Positions 34,143-42,401 of a DNA stretch of 64,000 nt are shown piece after piece. The DNA is from Caulobacter sp. FWC26. GTDB lineage: Bacteria > Pseudomonadota > Alphaproteobacteria > Caulobacterales > Caulobacteraceae. The notes under the pieces are model-generated. The model saw nothing but the letters and a program-made list of their open reading frames with translations. It was not told where the DNA came from and did no database searches. The stretch spans positions 1 to 64,000 of the forward strand of contig NZ_CP033873.1 of NCBI RefSeq assembly GCF_002742645.2. Direction: 5' to 3'. The position numbers and the translations under genes are program-made. The first letter of the stretch is position 1. Each line of letters begins with the position of its first letter.

Positions 34143-35030
34143 TTACGAGCCCAGCAGGCCCGCCAGCGCCGGCAGGAAGGGCGTGAGCACGGTCATATGG
34201 TCGGCCGCGGCGGTCACGAACCTCTGGTAGGCCGACAGGAAACCCGGTTGGCCCTGTGAGGCCTTCATCTCGCGCGTCAGGGCGATTAGCTGCTCTCGGG
34301 CGGCGGCGTCCTTGATCCCGGTGACAGCGTCCTCGATCTCGGCGAAGAGCTGGCTCTCGCCGGCGATGGTGTTGGTCGAGCTGTCCTGGGAGCCCTGGTT
34401 CAGGCGGGCGCCAGTTCCGGTGATGTCGCCGGTATTGAGGTTGCCGCCGTTCATCGCGCCGATATTGATGGTCATGGTCGCCGCTCGCTTTTGCTCGTCC
34501 GTCGTGAAGTTCAGTTCCGATCCGACCACCCCATTGGCCTCCAGCGCCATCGCCCAATCCAGGACGATGTCGCGGACGCGATCGACGACGCCGAAGGCGA
34601 CGCTGCGGTGGACCTGCAGGCCCATAACCGGCAGGTTCATGGGAAGTGACATCTGCTGGTTTAACCGGGCGATCAGGTCTGGCGAGTAACGGAAGAACAG
34701 CGGGCCCGCGCCCTTTGTCAGCTCTTCGAGGCTGCTGATCGACTGGGTGACTGGCCACAAGCTGATCGACTCAATCACCCGAGGCGGCGCGCTGATGGGC
34801 ATGTAGTCGCCGCGCACCGGATTTTGCGCCACTGGCGCGCCCCGGATGATCCTGTAGTCGGGATAGGCCTGACCTGGGCCGGTGTAGCCGCCCAACTCCT
34901 GCTCGGCCCAGGCCACGCCCTCCTGTAGCTGCAGCTTAAACGCGGCCAGCTTCACCTTGCGCAGCAACTGCGAGATCGGGGTCGCCTGGTCGAGGGCCTC
35001 GCGCTGCATCTGTTGGACCAAGCTGGCCAT
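34143..35030 (-). CDS. AbiTii-domain-like protein
   Basis: A 295-residue protein whose N terminus resembles the AbiTii domain: SQLLRKVKLAAFKLQLQEG, followed by WAEQELGGYTG and PDYRIIRG (about residues 14-60). The middle is unassigned. A short linker NIGAMNGGNLNTGDITGTG near residue 190 is the same kind of repetitive strand seen in other defence proteins. The C terminus is helical. The ATG at 35030 has GGAGAC upstream; an in-frame start at 35138 would overlap the tRNA-like gene. Abortive infection is a hypothesis from the domain name and neighbours. Confidence 0.65.
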   Translation of the reverse strand: MASLVQQMQREALDQATPISQLLRKVKLAAFKLQLQEGVAWAEQELGGYTGPGQAYPDYRIIRGAPVAQNPVRGDYMPISAPPRVIESISLWPVTQSISSLEELTKGAGPLFFRYSPDLIARLNQQMSLPMNLPVMGLQVHRSVAFGVVDRVRDIVLDWAMALEANGVVGSELNFTTDEQKRAATMTINIGAMNGGNLNTGDITGTGARLNQGSQDSSTNTIAGESQLFAEIEDAVTGIKDAAAREQLIALTREMKASQGQPGFLSAYQRFVTAAADHMTVLTPFLPALAGLLGS

Positions 35031-35084
35031 CGGGTCTCCGGATCGGCGGCCGGGCTCGGCCCGGCGGCGGGGTGGAAGGTGGCA

Positions 35085-35190
35085 CGCGGCGGCGGGACTT
35101 GAACCCGCGACCTCCCTGCCCATAGTCTGGGGTGTCACCGCCCAACCTATGTCGAAAACAGGGGCTCTATCCTGGCTGAGCTACGCCGCG
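35085..35190 (-). tRNA. Unusual tRNA-like gene with 33 extra bases
   Basis: Read on the minus strand there is a perfect 7-bp acceptor stem (CGCGGCG and CGCCGCG), TA at positions 8-9, a D arm GCTC/GAGC, and a T arm GCGGG-TTCAAGT-CCCGC. The centre is odd. Either the anticodon arm is CCTGT-TTTCGAC-ATAGG (anticodon TCG, Arg) with a 37-base variable region, or the anticodon stem is CCCTG/CAGGG with a normal 5-base variable region AGGTC and a 40-base loop, that is 33 bases more than usual. No CCA is encoded. It may be functional, a decayed tRNA or a tRNA mimic. Confidence 0.6.
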
Positions 35191-35202
35191 TCAGGTGAAG
35201 GG

Positions 35203-35706
35203 CTAGTCGTCGTCGACGTCGGACTTCACGAGTTTGAGTTTGGGCTTAGGCGCGCCCTTGCGGGCCGCCTTTGCCTTTTTGATCGCGCGGCGCTCCTCGA
35301 TCTCGGCCAGCTTCTCCTCGGCGAAGGGCTGGGCCGCCTCGATCAGGCCGTCGAGATGGTAGACGTTGGTCTTGCTGCCGGTAGGGGTTTCGCGGCGCTC
35401 CTCGCGGCGGATCAGCCCCGCAGCCTCGAGTGCAGCGATGCGGCGCTGGACCGTGCGCGGATCGACGTTCATCGCCAGGGCGATCGTCCCCTTCGACGGG
35501 TAGGGCTTGCCGTCGGCGTTCCACCATTTGGACGCCAGATGCAGCAGGATGTTGACGTCCATGGCATCCAGGCCCAGCTGGCGCTGGTTCTCGATGATCA
35601 CGCTGGGGAACACCGTCCAGCCGGCGTCCATCAGCGGCTTGGACCACTTCTTCTCGTTGGTGCGCAGGTCCGCTTCGGCGGACGGGCTCTTGTCCTTGGC
35701 GCTCAT
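35203..35706 (-). CDS. Winged-helix DNA-binding protein (replication-type HTH)
   Basis: A 167-residue protein with a central helix-turn-helix: YPSKGTIALAMNVDPRTVQR (about residues 68-87) followed by RIAALEAAGLIRREERRE, the wing. This is the pattern of MarR/DnaD-like HTH proteins on plasmids and prophages. The C terminus is Lys/Arg-rich and ends in an acidic DVDDD. The ATG at 35706 follows CGGAG; the frame is open upstream but that part is Pro-rich and unlikely. It stops 13 bases before the tRNA-like gene. Target unknown. Confidence 0.7.
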   Translation of the reverse strand: MSAKDKSPSAEADLRTNEKKWSKPLMDAGWTVFPSVIIENQRQLGLDAMDVNILLHLASKWWNADGKPYPSKGTIALAMNVDPRTVQRRIAALEAAGLIRREERRETPTGSKTNVYHLDGLIEAAQPFAEEKLAEIEERRAIKKAKAARKGAPKPKLKLVKSDVDDD

Positions 35707-36174
35707 CGCTTCGGCTCCGTTTTCTTGAAACCGATATGAGCCCGAGATGGGCAGTTCGCAACTTAGAGGGGGAGGCGCTGGTGTCTCCCGCCTCTCGGGA
35801 TCTGGGATAATACGACAGGGAATGTGGGCCTGAGGAGGGATGCAGGTTGACCGGCATCCTACATAGTCAGGCGCCAGAGTCCCCCGCCCGGGCGACACCA
35901 GGGCCTGGGGCGTGGGAGGCAGCAAGGTCGCCCGCGGGAGGCGCTAGCGCCCTGGGGGCATCGGAAATAGGCCCCCAAGTCCGCTGTGCGCACCGATTTA
36001 GACCCAATTTTCGGGGGCGTCGCCAGCACATTTGGCCGAGTTGAACTAAGGCTCGGGCGCTGCGCCCTGATCGGTTGCGGCTCGCCAGGGGCTCGCCTTT
36101 GCAGCGCAGCTATCGCCATACTGCGAATCGAGCGCGCCGCGGACGAACCGGCGCCGGTCTTTGGGGAGAACGGG
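35707..36174. other. Divergent intergenic region upstream of gajA
   Basis: About 470 bases with no supported gene. It contains a 12-bp palindrome GGCGCTAGCGCC (35940-35951) and an AT-richer patch near 35990-36010. It should hold divergent promoters for the HTH gene and gajA. The gajA frame is open back to 35986, but the translated part lacks family features. Confidence 0.45.
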
Positions 36175-37908
36175 GTGTATCTTGCTGAGCTTCGGATCCG
36201 AAATTTCCGCAAGCTCAAGGATGTGGCGCTTGAGTTCCAGCCGGGCCTAAACATCCTGGTGGGGCCCAACAACACAGGCAAGACCGCCGTGGTCGACGCG
36301 TTGCGCGCCTTGTTGGGCGGGATCGACGAGCCCTATCCGCGGATGACCACGGAGGACATTCATCGCCCCAAGGTCGGGGCGGCCGACGGCGACATCCTCT
36401 TCGAATACGTCTTCGCCAACCTGGATCTGGATGACGAGTCCGAGTTCATGCCCGCCATCCGGCCGGGCCGGGACGGCGCCATGCGCGCGCATTTCTCGGT
36501 CAGTTATGGCTCGGCCGACAAGACCGGGCGGCTGCAGGCCAAACGCTGGTGCGGCGAGCACAAGGAGAACGGACTGACCACGGAGATGGCCGATCATCTG
36601 CGCGGGGTCTATCTGCCAGCCCTGCGCTACGCCTCCCAGGGCCTCAAGCCCAGCCGGGGCAGCCAATTGGCCCGACTGCTGCACATTCTGGCTGATGACG
36701 ACGGCCGCGCCGGCATCAATGACGCCTTGGTCGAGTTGGACACGGCGCTGAGGAAGCATCCGCCGATCCTCCAGACCCAGGCCGCCATCGCCGGCCGCCA
36801 CGCCACGATGCTGGGCGAGCAGCTGGCCCAGGTGTTGGAAATCGGCCTCAGCGTCAGCGACTTCCAACGCCTCGCCGCGCGGCTTTCGATCTCGGTCGAC
36901 GCGCTGGAACTCGATCAGAACGGTCTGGGCTTCAACAATCTGATCTTCATGGCCGTGGTGCTCAGCGAGATGGCCAGGAACACCGACGCGGCGTTCCGAG
37001 GTCTGATCATCGAGGAGCCCGAAGCCCACCTGCATCCCCAGCTGCAGGCGGTGCTCTTGCGCTATCTCACCGACATCCAGACCGCAGTGGAGGGCGAAAA
37101 GGCGGTTCAGATTTTCGTCACGAGCCATTCGCCCAACTTCGCCAGCATTGCCGAGCTGAAGACCTTGATCTGCCTGGTCGATCGCGGCGGCTTCGTCGAG
37201 CCCTTCCTTCCGAGGCGGGTGAACTTCGGCAAGGGAAAGCGCGAGAAGCTGGAGCGCTACCTCGACGTGACCCGCGCCGAAATCTTCTTCGCTCGTCGGA
37301 TCATCTTCGTGGAGGGCGCGGCCGAGCTGATGCTGGTCAATGTCCTGGCCCAGAAGGCGGGCTTCAAGCTGCGTGATCATGGTGTCAGCGTCATCAGCGT
37401 GGAGGGGCTCAACTTCGACTGCTTCTTGCCCTTGTTCGGCGAACAGGCGCTGCGCGTGCCCGTCGCGATCGTCACGGACGCCGATCCCGTCGACGCCGAC
37501 GGCGCGGCGCTCTATCCGGCCGTCGGTGACGCCGTAACCGTGTCGGCCAACACCGCCAAGATGCTGCAGAGCCAGGACGGTCTTGTGAAAATCTGCCATG
37601 GCCTGAAGACGCTCGAGTACGATCTGGCGCTGGAGCCTGAAAATGTCGCGACGATGCTGGCGGCGTTGACGGACATCCATCCGGGCATCGGGGCGGACCT
37701 GACCAAGACCGTGACGGCGCGGGACCCTGGCCAAGCGCGCGCAGAGGCGCTCTTCCGCGGCATGTTTGAGCGCCCACAGAACAACGTGCAGAAAGGCCGC
37801 TTCGGCCAAGCCCTGGCCCAGGCGTTCTTGGGCGAGGGCGCGACCTGCGCCGTTCCACAATATATCCGCGACGCCATCGAGCATGTTTGCCAGGTCGAGG
37901 TTGGATGA
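36175..37908 (+). CDS. gajA: Gabija GajA-type OLD ATPase/TOPRIM nuclease
   Basis: A 577-residue OLD-family protein, the length usual for GajA. The N-terminal ABC-type ATPase has Walker A GPNNTGKT (residues 30-37) and Walker B IIEEPEAHLHP (Glu280-Glu281). The TOPRIM domain has FVEGAAE (Glu380) and TDADPVD (Asp435, Asp437). GajA is a site-specific DNA nickase that is released from nucleotide inhibition during phage infection. I chose the GTG at 36175 because GGGGAGA lies just upstream and VYLAELRIRNF is a typical start. It overlaps gajB by 4 bases (ATGA). Confidence 0.88.
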   Translation: MYLAELRIRNFRKLKDVALEFQPGLNILVGPNNTGKTAVVDALRALLGGIDEPYPRMTTEDIHRPKVGAADGDILFEYVFANLDLDDESEFMPAIRPGRDGAMRAHFSVSYGSADKTGRLQAKRWCGEHKENGLTTEMADHLRGVYLPALRYASQGLKPSRGSQLARLLHILADDDGRAGINDALVELDTALRKHPPILQTQAAIAGRHATMLGEQLAQVLEIGLSVSDFQRLAARLSISVDALELDQNGLGFNNLIFMAVVLSEMARNTDAAFRGLIIEEPEAHLHPQLQAVLLRYLTDIQTAVEGEKAVQIFVTSHSPNFASIAELKTLICLVDRGGFVEPFLPRRVNFGKGKREKLERYLDVTRAEIFFARRIIFVEGAAELMLVNVLAQKAGFKLRDHGVSVISVEGLNFDCFLPLFGEQALRVPVAIVTDADPVDADGAALYPAVGDAVTVSANTAKMLQSQDGLVKICHGLKTLEYDLALEPENVATMLAALTDIHPGIGADLTKTVTARDPGQARAEALFRGMFERPQNNVQKGRFGQALAQAFLGEGATCAVPQYIRDAIEHVCQVEVG

Positions 37909-39635
37909 CTGGGCTTTCAGGCGAGCAGCAAGCCGTCCTCACCGCCGACCTGCAGAGCTTGGCCGTTCTGGCCTGCGCTGGAAGCGGGAAGACCCGCACG
38001 GCCGTGCATCGGCTGCTGGAAGTGCGACGCCGGTTAGAACGGCCCCGGGGACGCGTGGCCCTGTTGTCCTTTTCAAACGTGGCGGTCGACACCTTCCGCA
38101 AGGACTACGCGGCCCTCTGCCAGGCCCGATCGATCTCGGCGCTGGGCCGCGTCGACATCGACACGATCGACGCCTTCATCACCGCCAATATCCTACGCCC
38201 ACACGCCTATCGAGTGATGCAAGCACCACGGGCGGCCTTCCTGGTCAGCGGCTCGGAGCCGTTCCTGAAAGGCTTCACCCTCCCGCCGCCGGCCAAGGGC
38301 GCGCCGCCGATCAGCGTCAAGGACATCCACGTCAAGGTCGTGGGCCGTCAGTTCGTGTTCTATCTGGACCACTTCGGACATCAGCAGGAGCTCGATCGGA
38401 CCGAGGCGAAGGCGCTGGTCGAACGGCTCGGGCGGGTCGGCGGTTACACCCACGAACTTGGCCGCTATTGGTGCTGCCGGGCCCTCGTGCAGGAGAAGCG
38501 ACTGCGCGAGGTCTTCGCTCATCGCTACCCGCAGATCCTGGTCGACGAGGCCCAGGACATCGGCTCGGCTCAGCAGACGGTGCTGACCGCCTTGAGCACG
38601 GCGGGATCGGTTATCACCCTGATCGGCGATCCCAATCAGGGGATCTACGACTATGCCGGCGCCGACGGCGCGTACTTGAGGGGGCACAGCGCCAAACCCT
38701 ACGCCTTGTCGACAAACTACCGATCGATCCCGGCCATCACCGCCGTTGCCCAGGCCTTGAGCGGGGTCGCCGGCGGCACCGATCGTGCGGGGCGACCGGC
38801 GCCATTCGGCGCCTACGCTGTCGCCTGCGATCCCGATCAGCTCGACCTTGTCATCGAGCAGTTTCGGCAGGCCGTGGAAACGAGCGGTCTGGACCCGGCC
38901 AAAAGCGCAGTCCTGTGCCGGGCCAGCAAGCTGGCCAACACCTTGTCGGGGGACACCGCGTCGGTCGGCGCCGGTGCGGTCCGGCTGATGGCGGCGGCGG
39001 CCACCGCGCGCGACGGCGTCGGCGACGTCCATCGCGCCTTCAAGCTGGCGGCGGAGGCCTTGGAGCAGTCGCTGCTCGATGATGCGCCCAGGGGCTTGGC
39101 GGTCCAGCTGTCCGACCCGGCGCGGCACGCTGATCTGCGCCCGGTTCGGCGCTTGGTATGGAAGTTCGCCCGATCACCGGTGGATGGCCTTCCCGGGGCA
39201 AGCTTGCAAGCCAACACTGAGTGGATCGTGCGCCTGCGCGAGGTGGTCGAGGCGCTGCTGGCCCAGATCGAAGCGGTAAGCGGGCTCAAAGCCGCCCCGA
39301 ACTTGGCTATGCGGCTGGCGGCCAAGGCTCTGCCTGCCGCGCCGGTATCGACGCTCCGGCCCGCCGCCGCCAGGGCCCTTCGAGTCGACACGGTCCACGG
39401 CGCGAAGGGGGAGAGCCTCGACGCGGTGCTCTACATTGTCACGAAGGCTCACCTGGACGCGTTGCTCGCGGGCGTGGGAACCGAGGATGGAAGGATCGGC
39501 TATGTCGCCGTGACCCGGCCACGCGACCTCCTGTGGGTGGGCGTCCCTCAGAAGATCCTTCCGACCTATCGGGCAGCCCTAACGGCGGTCGGACTGCTTC
39601 CGCTGCCCGACGCGGGGACGCCCGTCCGGGCTTGA
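37905..39635 (+). CDS. gajB: Gabija GajB-type UvrD-like helicase
   Basis: A 576-residue superfamily 1 helicase. Walker A is GSGKT at 26-30, Walker B VDEAQD at 213-218, GDPNQGIYDYAGAD is motif III and NYRSIP motif IV; HGAKGESLDAV (near 498) is motif V and VAVTRPRDLL (near 535) motif VI. The ATGA overlap with gajA and the pairing OLD/TOPRIM plus UvrD-like helicase define a Gabija system. It is somewhat longer than the roughly 500 residues usual for GajB. Confidence 0.88.
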   Translation: MTGLSGEQQAVLTADLQSLAVLACAGSGKTRTAVHRLLEVRRRLERPRGRVALLSFSNVAVDTFRKDYAALCQARSISALGRVDIDTIDAFITANILRPHAYRVMQAPRAAFLVSGSEPFLKGFTLPPPAKGAPPISVKDIHVKVVGRQFVFYLDHFGHQQELDRTEAKALVERLGRVGGYTHELGRYWCCRALVQEKRLREVFAHRYPQILVDEAQDIGSAQQTVLTALSTAGSVITLIGDPNQGIYDYAGADGAYLRGHSAKPYALSTNYRSIPAITAVAQALSGVAGGTDRAGRPAPFGAYAVACDPDQLDLVIEQFRQAVETSGLDPAKSAVLCRASKLANTLSGDTASVGAGAVRLMAAAATARDGVGDVHRAFKLAAEALEQSLLDDAPRGLAVQLSDPARHADLRPVRRLVWKFARSPVDGLPGASLQANTEWIVRLREVVEALLAQIEAVSGLKAAPNLAMRLAAKALPAAPVSTLRPAAARALRVDTVHGAKGESLDAVLYIVTKAHLDALLAGVGTEDGRIGYVAVTRPRDLLWVGVPQKILPTYRAALTAVGLLPLPDAGTPVRA

Positions 39636-39681
39636 TCGGATCGGGCGCGCGTGCGCCACTGGGATCTTCGACTTCAATGAT

Positions 39682-40329
39682 GTGGCGCGCACCTTGGCCA
39701 GACTCCTGCTGCCTCTCAGCGACTACAATCGCGTTTACCAGGTGGTCCACGGCGTGATCCGCGACCTCGGCACGGCCGAACGGTCCTGCATCCATTTCGC
39801 CACCATGGGCGCGTACCTACTGAACAAGCATTACAAGGTTCCGGCTCGGGTCGTCGCCGGCGCCTTTGGCCTGTGCGTGAACGGCGGCGCTATACCCGAC
39901 GTTGCGTTCTTCGGCCGTCAGGACGCGGGTTTGCTAAGTTCCGATGGGTCCGGATTCCACATGTGGATTCAAACTGAGACCCATCTGATCGACTTCATGG
40001 CCCCGATCTTCCCCGAGGCCTTCGCCGAGCACGGGGCCACCTTCGGGACGCCGCGCAAGATGCTCCAACGCCCGCTGGCCGAGGAAGCGGCGGCGCTCGC
40101 CAACCTGGCCACGCCCGGGGACTTCTACGCCATGCCCAATCTGGACCTGACGCAGGAACTGGCCGACGAGTTCTTCGACCGGGTGGTGAACGGGGACCTG
40201 ATGAAAGTCGCCGACGCCTGGTTCGGCAAGCGCACCGGAAAGCAGAAGCCGTCGATCATGATGGGCGACAGCCACGGGCCGCCGATCCGCCTTTCTCTGC
40301 CTAGCACGATCGCGACCGGCGCCTGGTAG
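39682..40329 (+). CDS. DUF2026/transglutaminase-like protein downstream of Gabija
   Basis: A 215-residue protein starting at a GTG 46 bases after gajB on the same strand. A candidate papain/transglutaminase-type triad is visible: Cys36 (RSCIHFATMGAYLL), His93 (GFHMWIQTE) and Asp104 (HLIDFMAP). It resembles what I recall of DUF2026 proteins, which have no assigned function. Co-direction and short spacing suggest it may be transcribed with gajAB, as accessory or simply neighbour. No signal peptide. Confidence 0.6.
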   Translation: MARTLARLLLPLSDYNRVYQVVHGVIRDLGTAERSCIHFATMGAYLLNKHYKVPARVVAGAFGLCVNGGAIPDVAFFGRQDAGLLSSDGSGFHMWIQTETHLIDFMAPIFPEAFAEHGATFGTPRKMLQRPLAEEAAALANLATPGDFYAMPNLDLTQELADEFFDRVVNGDLMKVADAWFGKRTGKQKPSIMMGDSHGPPIRLSLPSTIATGAW

Positions 40330-40376
40330 CGCGCGGCAGCGCCCGCGACGGCGCTTCGGTGACAGTTCCCTCGCGT

Positions 40377-41324
40377 TCACGCCCGCTCTGAGAACCGCTC
40401 GAAGGCGGTGAGGCGCCTGGGGGTGAGGCCTGGATCGTAGCCGTAGATCTCCTGGGTCAGGAAGAGTAGCTCGGCCTCGCGGTCGGAGTCGGCGACGTCG
40501 GTGAACCAGGCCTTGGGGCCGGCGGCCTCCTCGCCGTTCCAGCGGTAGCCGCGGGCCTTGAGCTTGTCCTTCATTTCGAAGGGCGAGCGTTCGGCGACGA
40601 TCCGCCAGGCGGGCGCGCGGGCGGCTTCCAGCAGGTGGGCCAGGGCGGTGCGGCCGTCCTGGAGGGGGCGACCGAGGATTTCCAGCCCGGCCAGGCAGTC
40701 GTTCTCGGCCCGGTGGCCGTCGAAGAAGAAGCCGGCCTGGCCGGCGAGGTAAGAAAGCTTCGTCCCCTCGAACCCCTGCCCTTTCCAATCGACCTGGCTC
40801 ATCGAGCAGGCCCAGCCCTTGTGCTTGAAGGCCTCGGACAGGCGTTCGGCGAACAGCCGGTCGAAAGCGGCGTTGTGGGCGATGATGATCACCGCCGAGG
40901 CGATGAAGGCGGCGACTTCGCCGGGATCGATCGCCTGGCCTTCGACCATGGCGTCGGTGATGCCGGTGATCTTGGTGATTTCCGGCGGGATGGGCTTGGA
41001 TGGCTGGTTCAGGGCCACGAACGGGGCGTGGACGGCGCACAGGCGGCCCTCCGGATCATAGTCGAACGGCACCATGGCCAGCTCGAGGATCTCGTCCTTG
41101 CGGCCGTCCGTGCCTGTGGTCTCGGTGTCCAGATAGACGCCGCGCTTGAGCGTAGAGGGGGCGTCCGCCGGATGCAGGGTGCAGGTCTCGAACCGGCGCA
41201 GCAGGCGGTAGCGGCCGCTGGCTTCGAGCTGAGCGGCCATGGCCTCCAGGGTGGCGAGGTCGGGTTGATCTGGAGGGGGCGGCGCGGCGTCAGGCATGGG
41301 CGTCCGGGAGAATCGTCGGGTCAT
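40377..41324 (-). CDS. DEDDh 3'-5' exonuclease (DnaQ-like)
   Basis: A 315-residue protein with a DnaQ/epsilon-type exonuclease domain: Asp66 and Glu68 in YLDTETTG, Asp155 in HNAAFDR, and His204/Asp209 in HRAENDC give the complete DEDDh set. A C-terminal region (LKARGYRWNGEEAAGPKAWF) is the short extension often found after the domain in stand-alone DnaQ-like exonucleases of this type. It is convergent with the DUF2026-like gene. It probably trims or repairs DNA; link to the defence genes is only positional. Confidence 0.88.
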   Translation of the reverse strand: MTRRFSRTPMPDAAPPPPDQPDLATLEAMAAQLEASGRYRLLRRFETCTLHPADAPSTLKRGVYLDTETTGTDGRKDEILELAMVPFDYDPEGRLCAVHAPFVALNQPSKPIPPEITKITGITDAMVEGQAIDPGEVAAFIASAVIIIAHNAAFDRLFAERLSEAFKHKGWACSMSQVDWKGQGFEGTKLSYLAGQAGFFFDGHRAENDCLAGLEILGRPLQDGRTALAHLLEAARAPAWRIVAERSPFEMKDKLKARGYRWNGEEAAGPKAWFTDVADSDREAELLFLTQEIYGYDPGLTPRRLTAFERFSERA

Positions 41325-41432
41325 CCTGCCATACCGGCGGGGTTAAAGCGTGCGGCGCCGCCAACCAGGAGTTTAGACTTAGCTGTGTAGACGGCTGGTC
41401 CAACTCGAGTTGATGGATGGGAGGGAGCTTCG

Positions 41433-42041
41433 ATGGCCGATATCGAGAAGGTGACGGACCTGACCAGCGACAAGTTGCTGGGCTATTTCGAGTCGATGAG
41501 ATCCTGCTTCTACGTGAAGCTGGGCATGCTCACCTGGCTCGAGGGCGGCAATCTGGAAAAGCACCGGGCCCTTTCGGACGCGGCGTCATCGGTTGCCCTG
41601 GAACTGGGCGACAAGACCGCAGCTCGGACGATGGCGACAATCCAGGACAAGGTCGTCGAGAATTTGAAGGAAGACGCGGTCACGGCCTTGCTCGTCGCCG
41701 GATGGTCGGTGTTCGAGCTGGTCATCAAGGACCTGACGGCGCCGGACTATGCGACGCAGTCAACGATGCTGTCGCTGGACTTCCACAACGGCATTCTGGG
41801 CTTCACGCTCGCCGAGCGCGAAGAGATCACGCTCTTCTATCACCTGCGCAACGCCGTCGTGCACTACAACGGGGCCTATCATGCCTACAGGGTCGTGGAC
41901 GCCACCTACGATGGCCAGCACTTCAAATCCGTCGGCCATTTCGGCGAGAAGATCGAGATGACGCTGGGTCTTGTGGTCAAGATCGTCAACGACTTGGAGA
42001 AGTACGCCATGAAGGCATGGGCCCACCTAGGCAGGCCCTAG
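41433..42041 (+). CDS. Unrecognised protein with a HEPN-like Rx4H motif
   Basis: A 202-residue helical protein with GGGAGGGAG upstream of its ATG. Near residues 145-155 it has FYHLRNAVVHYN, which contains the R-N-x-x-x-H arrangement typical of HEPN RNases and RNA-binding relatives. I do not recognise the whole family. HEPN proteins are frequent toxins or effectors in defence islands, which matches the surroundings, but the rest of the fold cannot be verified by eye. Confidence 0.55.
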   Translation: MADIEKVTDLTSDKLLGYFESMRSCFYVKLGMLTWLEGGNLEKHRALSDAASSVALELGDKTAARTMATIQDKVVENLKEDAVTALLVAGWSVFELVIKDLTAPDYATQSTMLSLDFHNGILGFTLAEREEITLFYHLRNAVVHYNGAYHAYRVVDATYDGQHFKSVGHFGEKIEMTLGLVVKIVNDLEKYAMKAWAHLGRP

Positions 42042-42071
42042 GGTTTGGTCCACCTGGTCTTGGCCGGCGGG

Positions 42072-42311
42072 CTAGTCGCGCTTCAGCAGACCGCTGGACC
42101 GGCGCAGCACCTGGTCCAGGACGGCGAACAGCGTGGGCAGCACGATGGCGAACAGCCCGATCCACACCGCCGGCTTGACGGGAGCCAGGGCCGGAAAAGC
42201 CCGCACCACCTCGCCCACGGGAAGCCCGTCGAACCGGAAGCCGCCAGCCGCGAAGAACACGAGCCCGACGATCAGGCTGAAAGCGATGTTGGAAAGCACG
42301 GTGCGGCGCAT
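42072..42311 (-). CDS. Small two-helix membrane protein
   Basis: A 79-residue protein with two predicted membrane helices, IAFSLIVGLVFFAAGGF (about 9-25) and AVWIGLFAIVLPTLFAVL (about 48-65), and a basic C terminus. It is convergent with the HEPN-like gene and upstream of the STAND gene on the same strand end. No family recognised. Codon pattern and hydrophobic organisation support a real gene. Confidence 0.5.
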   Translation of the reverse strand: MRRTVLSNIAFSLIVGLVFFAAGGFRFDGLPVGEVVRAFPALAPVKPAVWIGLFAIVLPTLFAVLDQVLRRSSGLLKRD

Positions 42312-42401
42312 GGTCCAACTCTAGCCTGTCGATCGGCTTTGGCTAGCCGGGCCGGCGCCGCCGAGCGTCCATGCGAGGTTGTGGCCTGCTGGCGATAGCC
42401 G

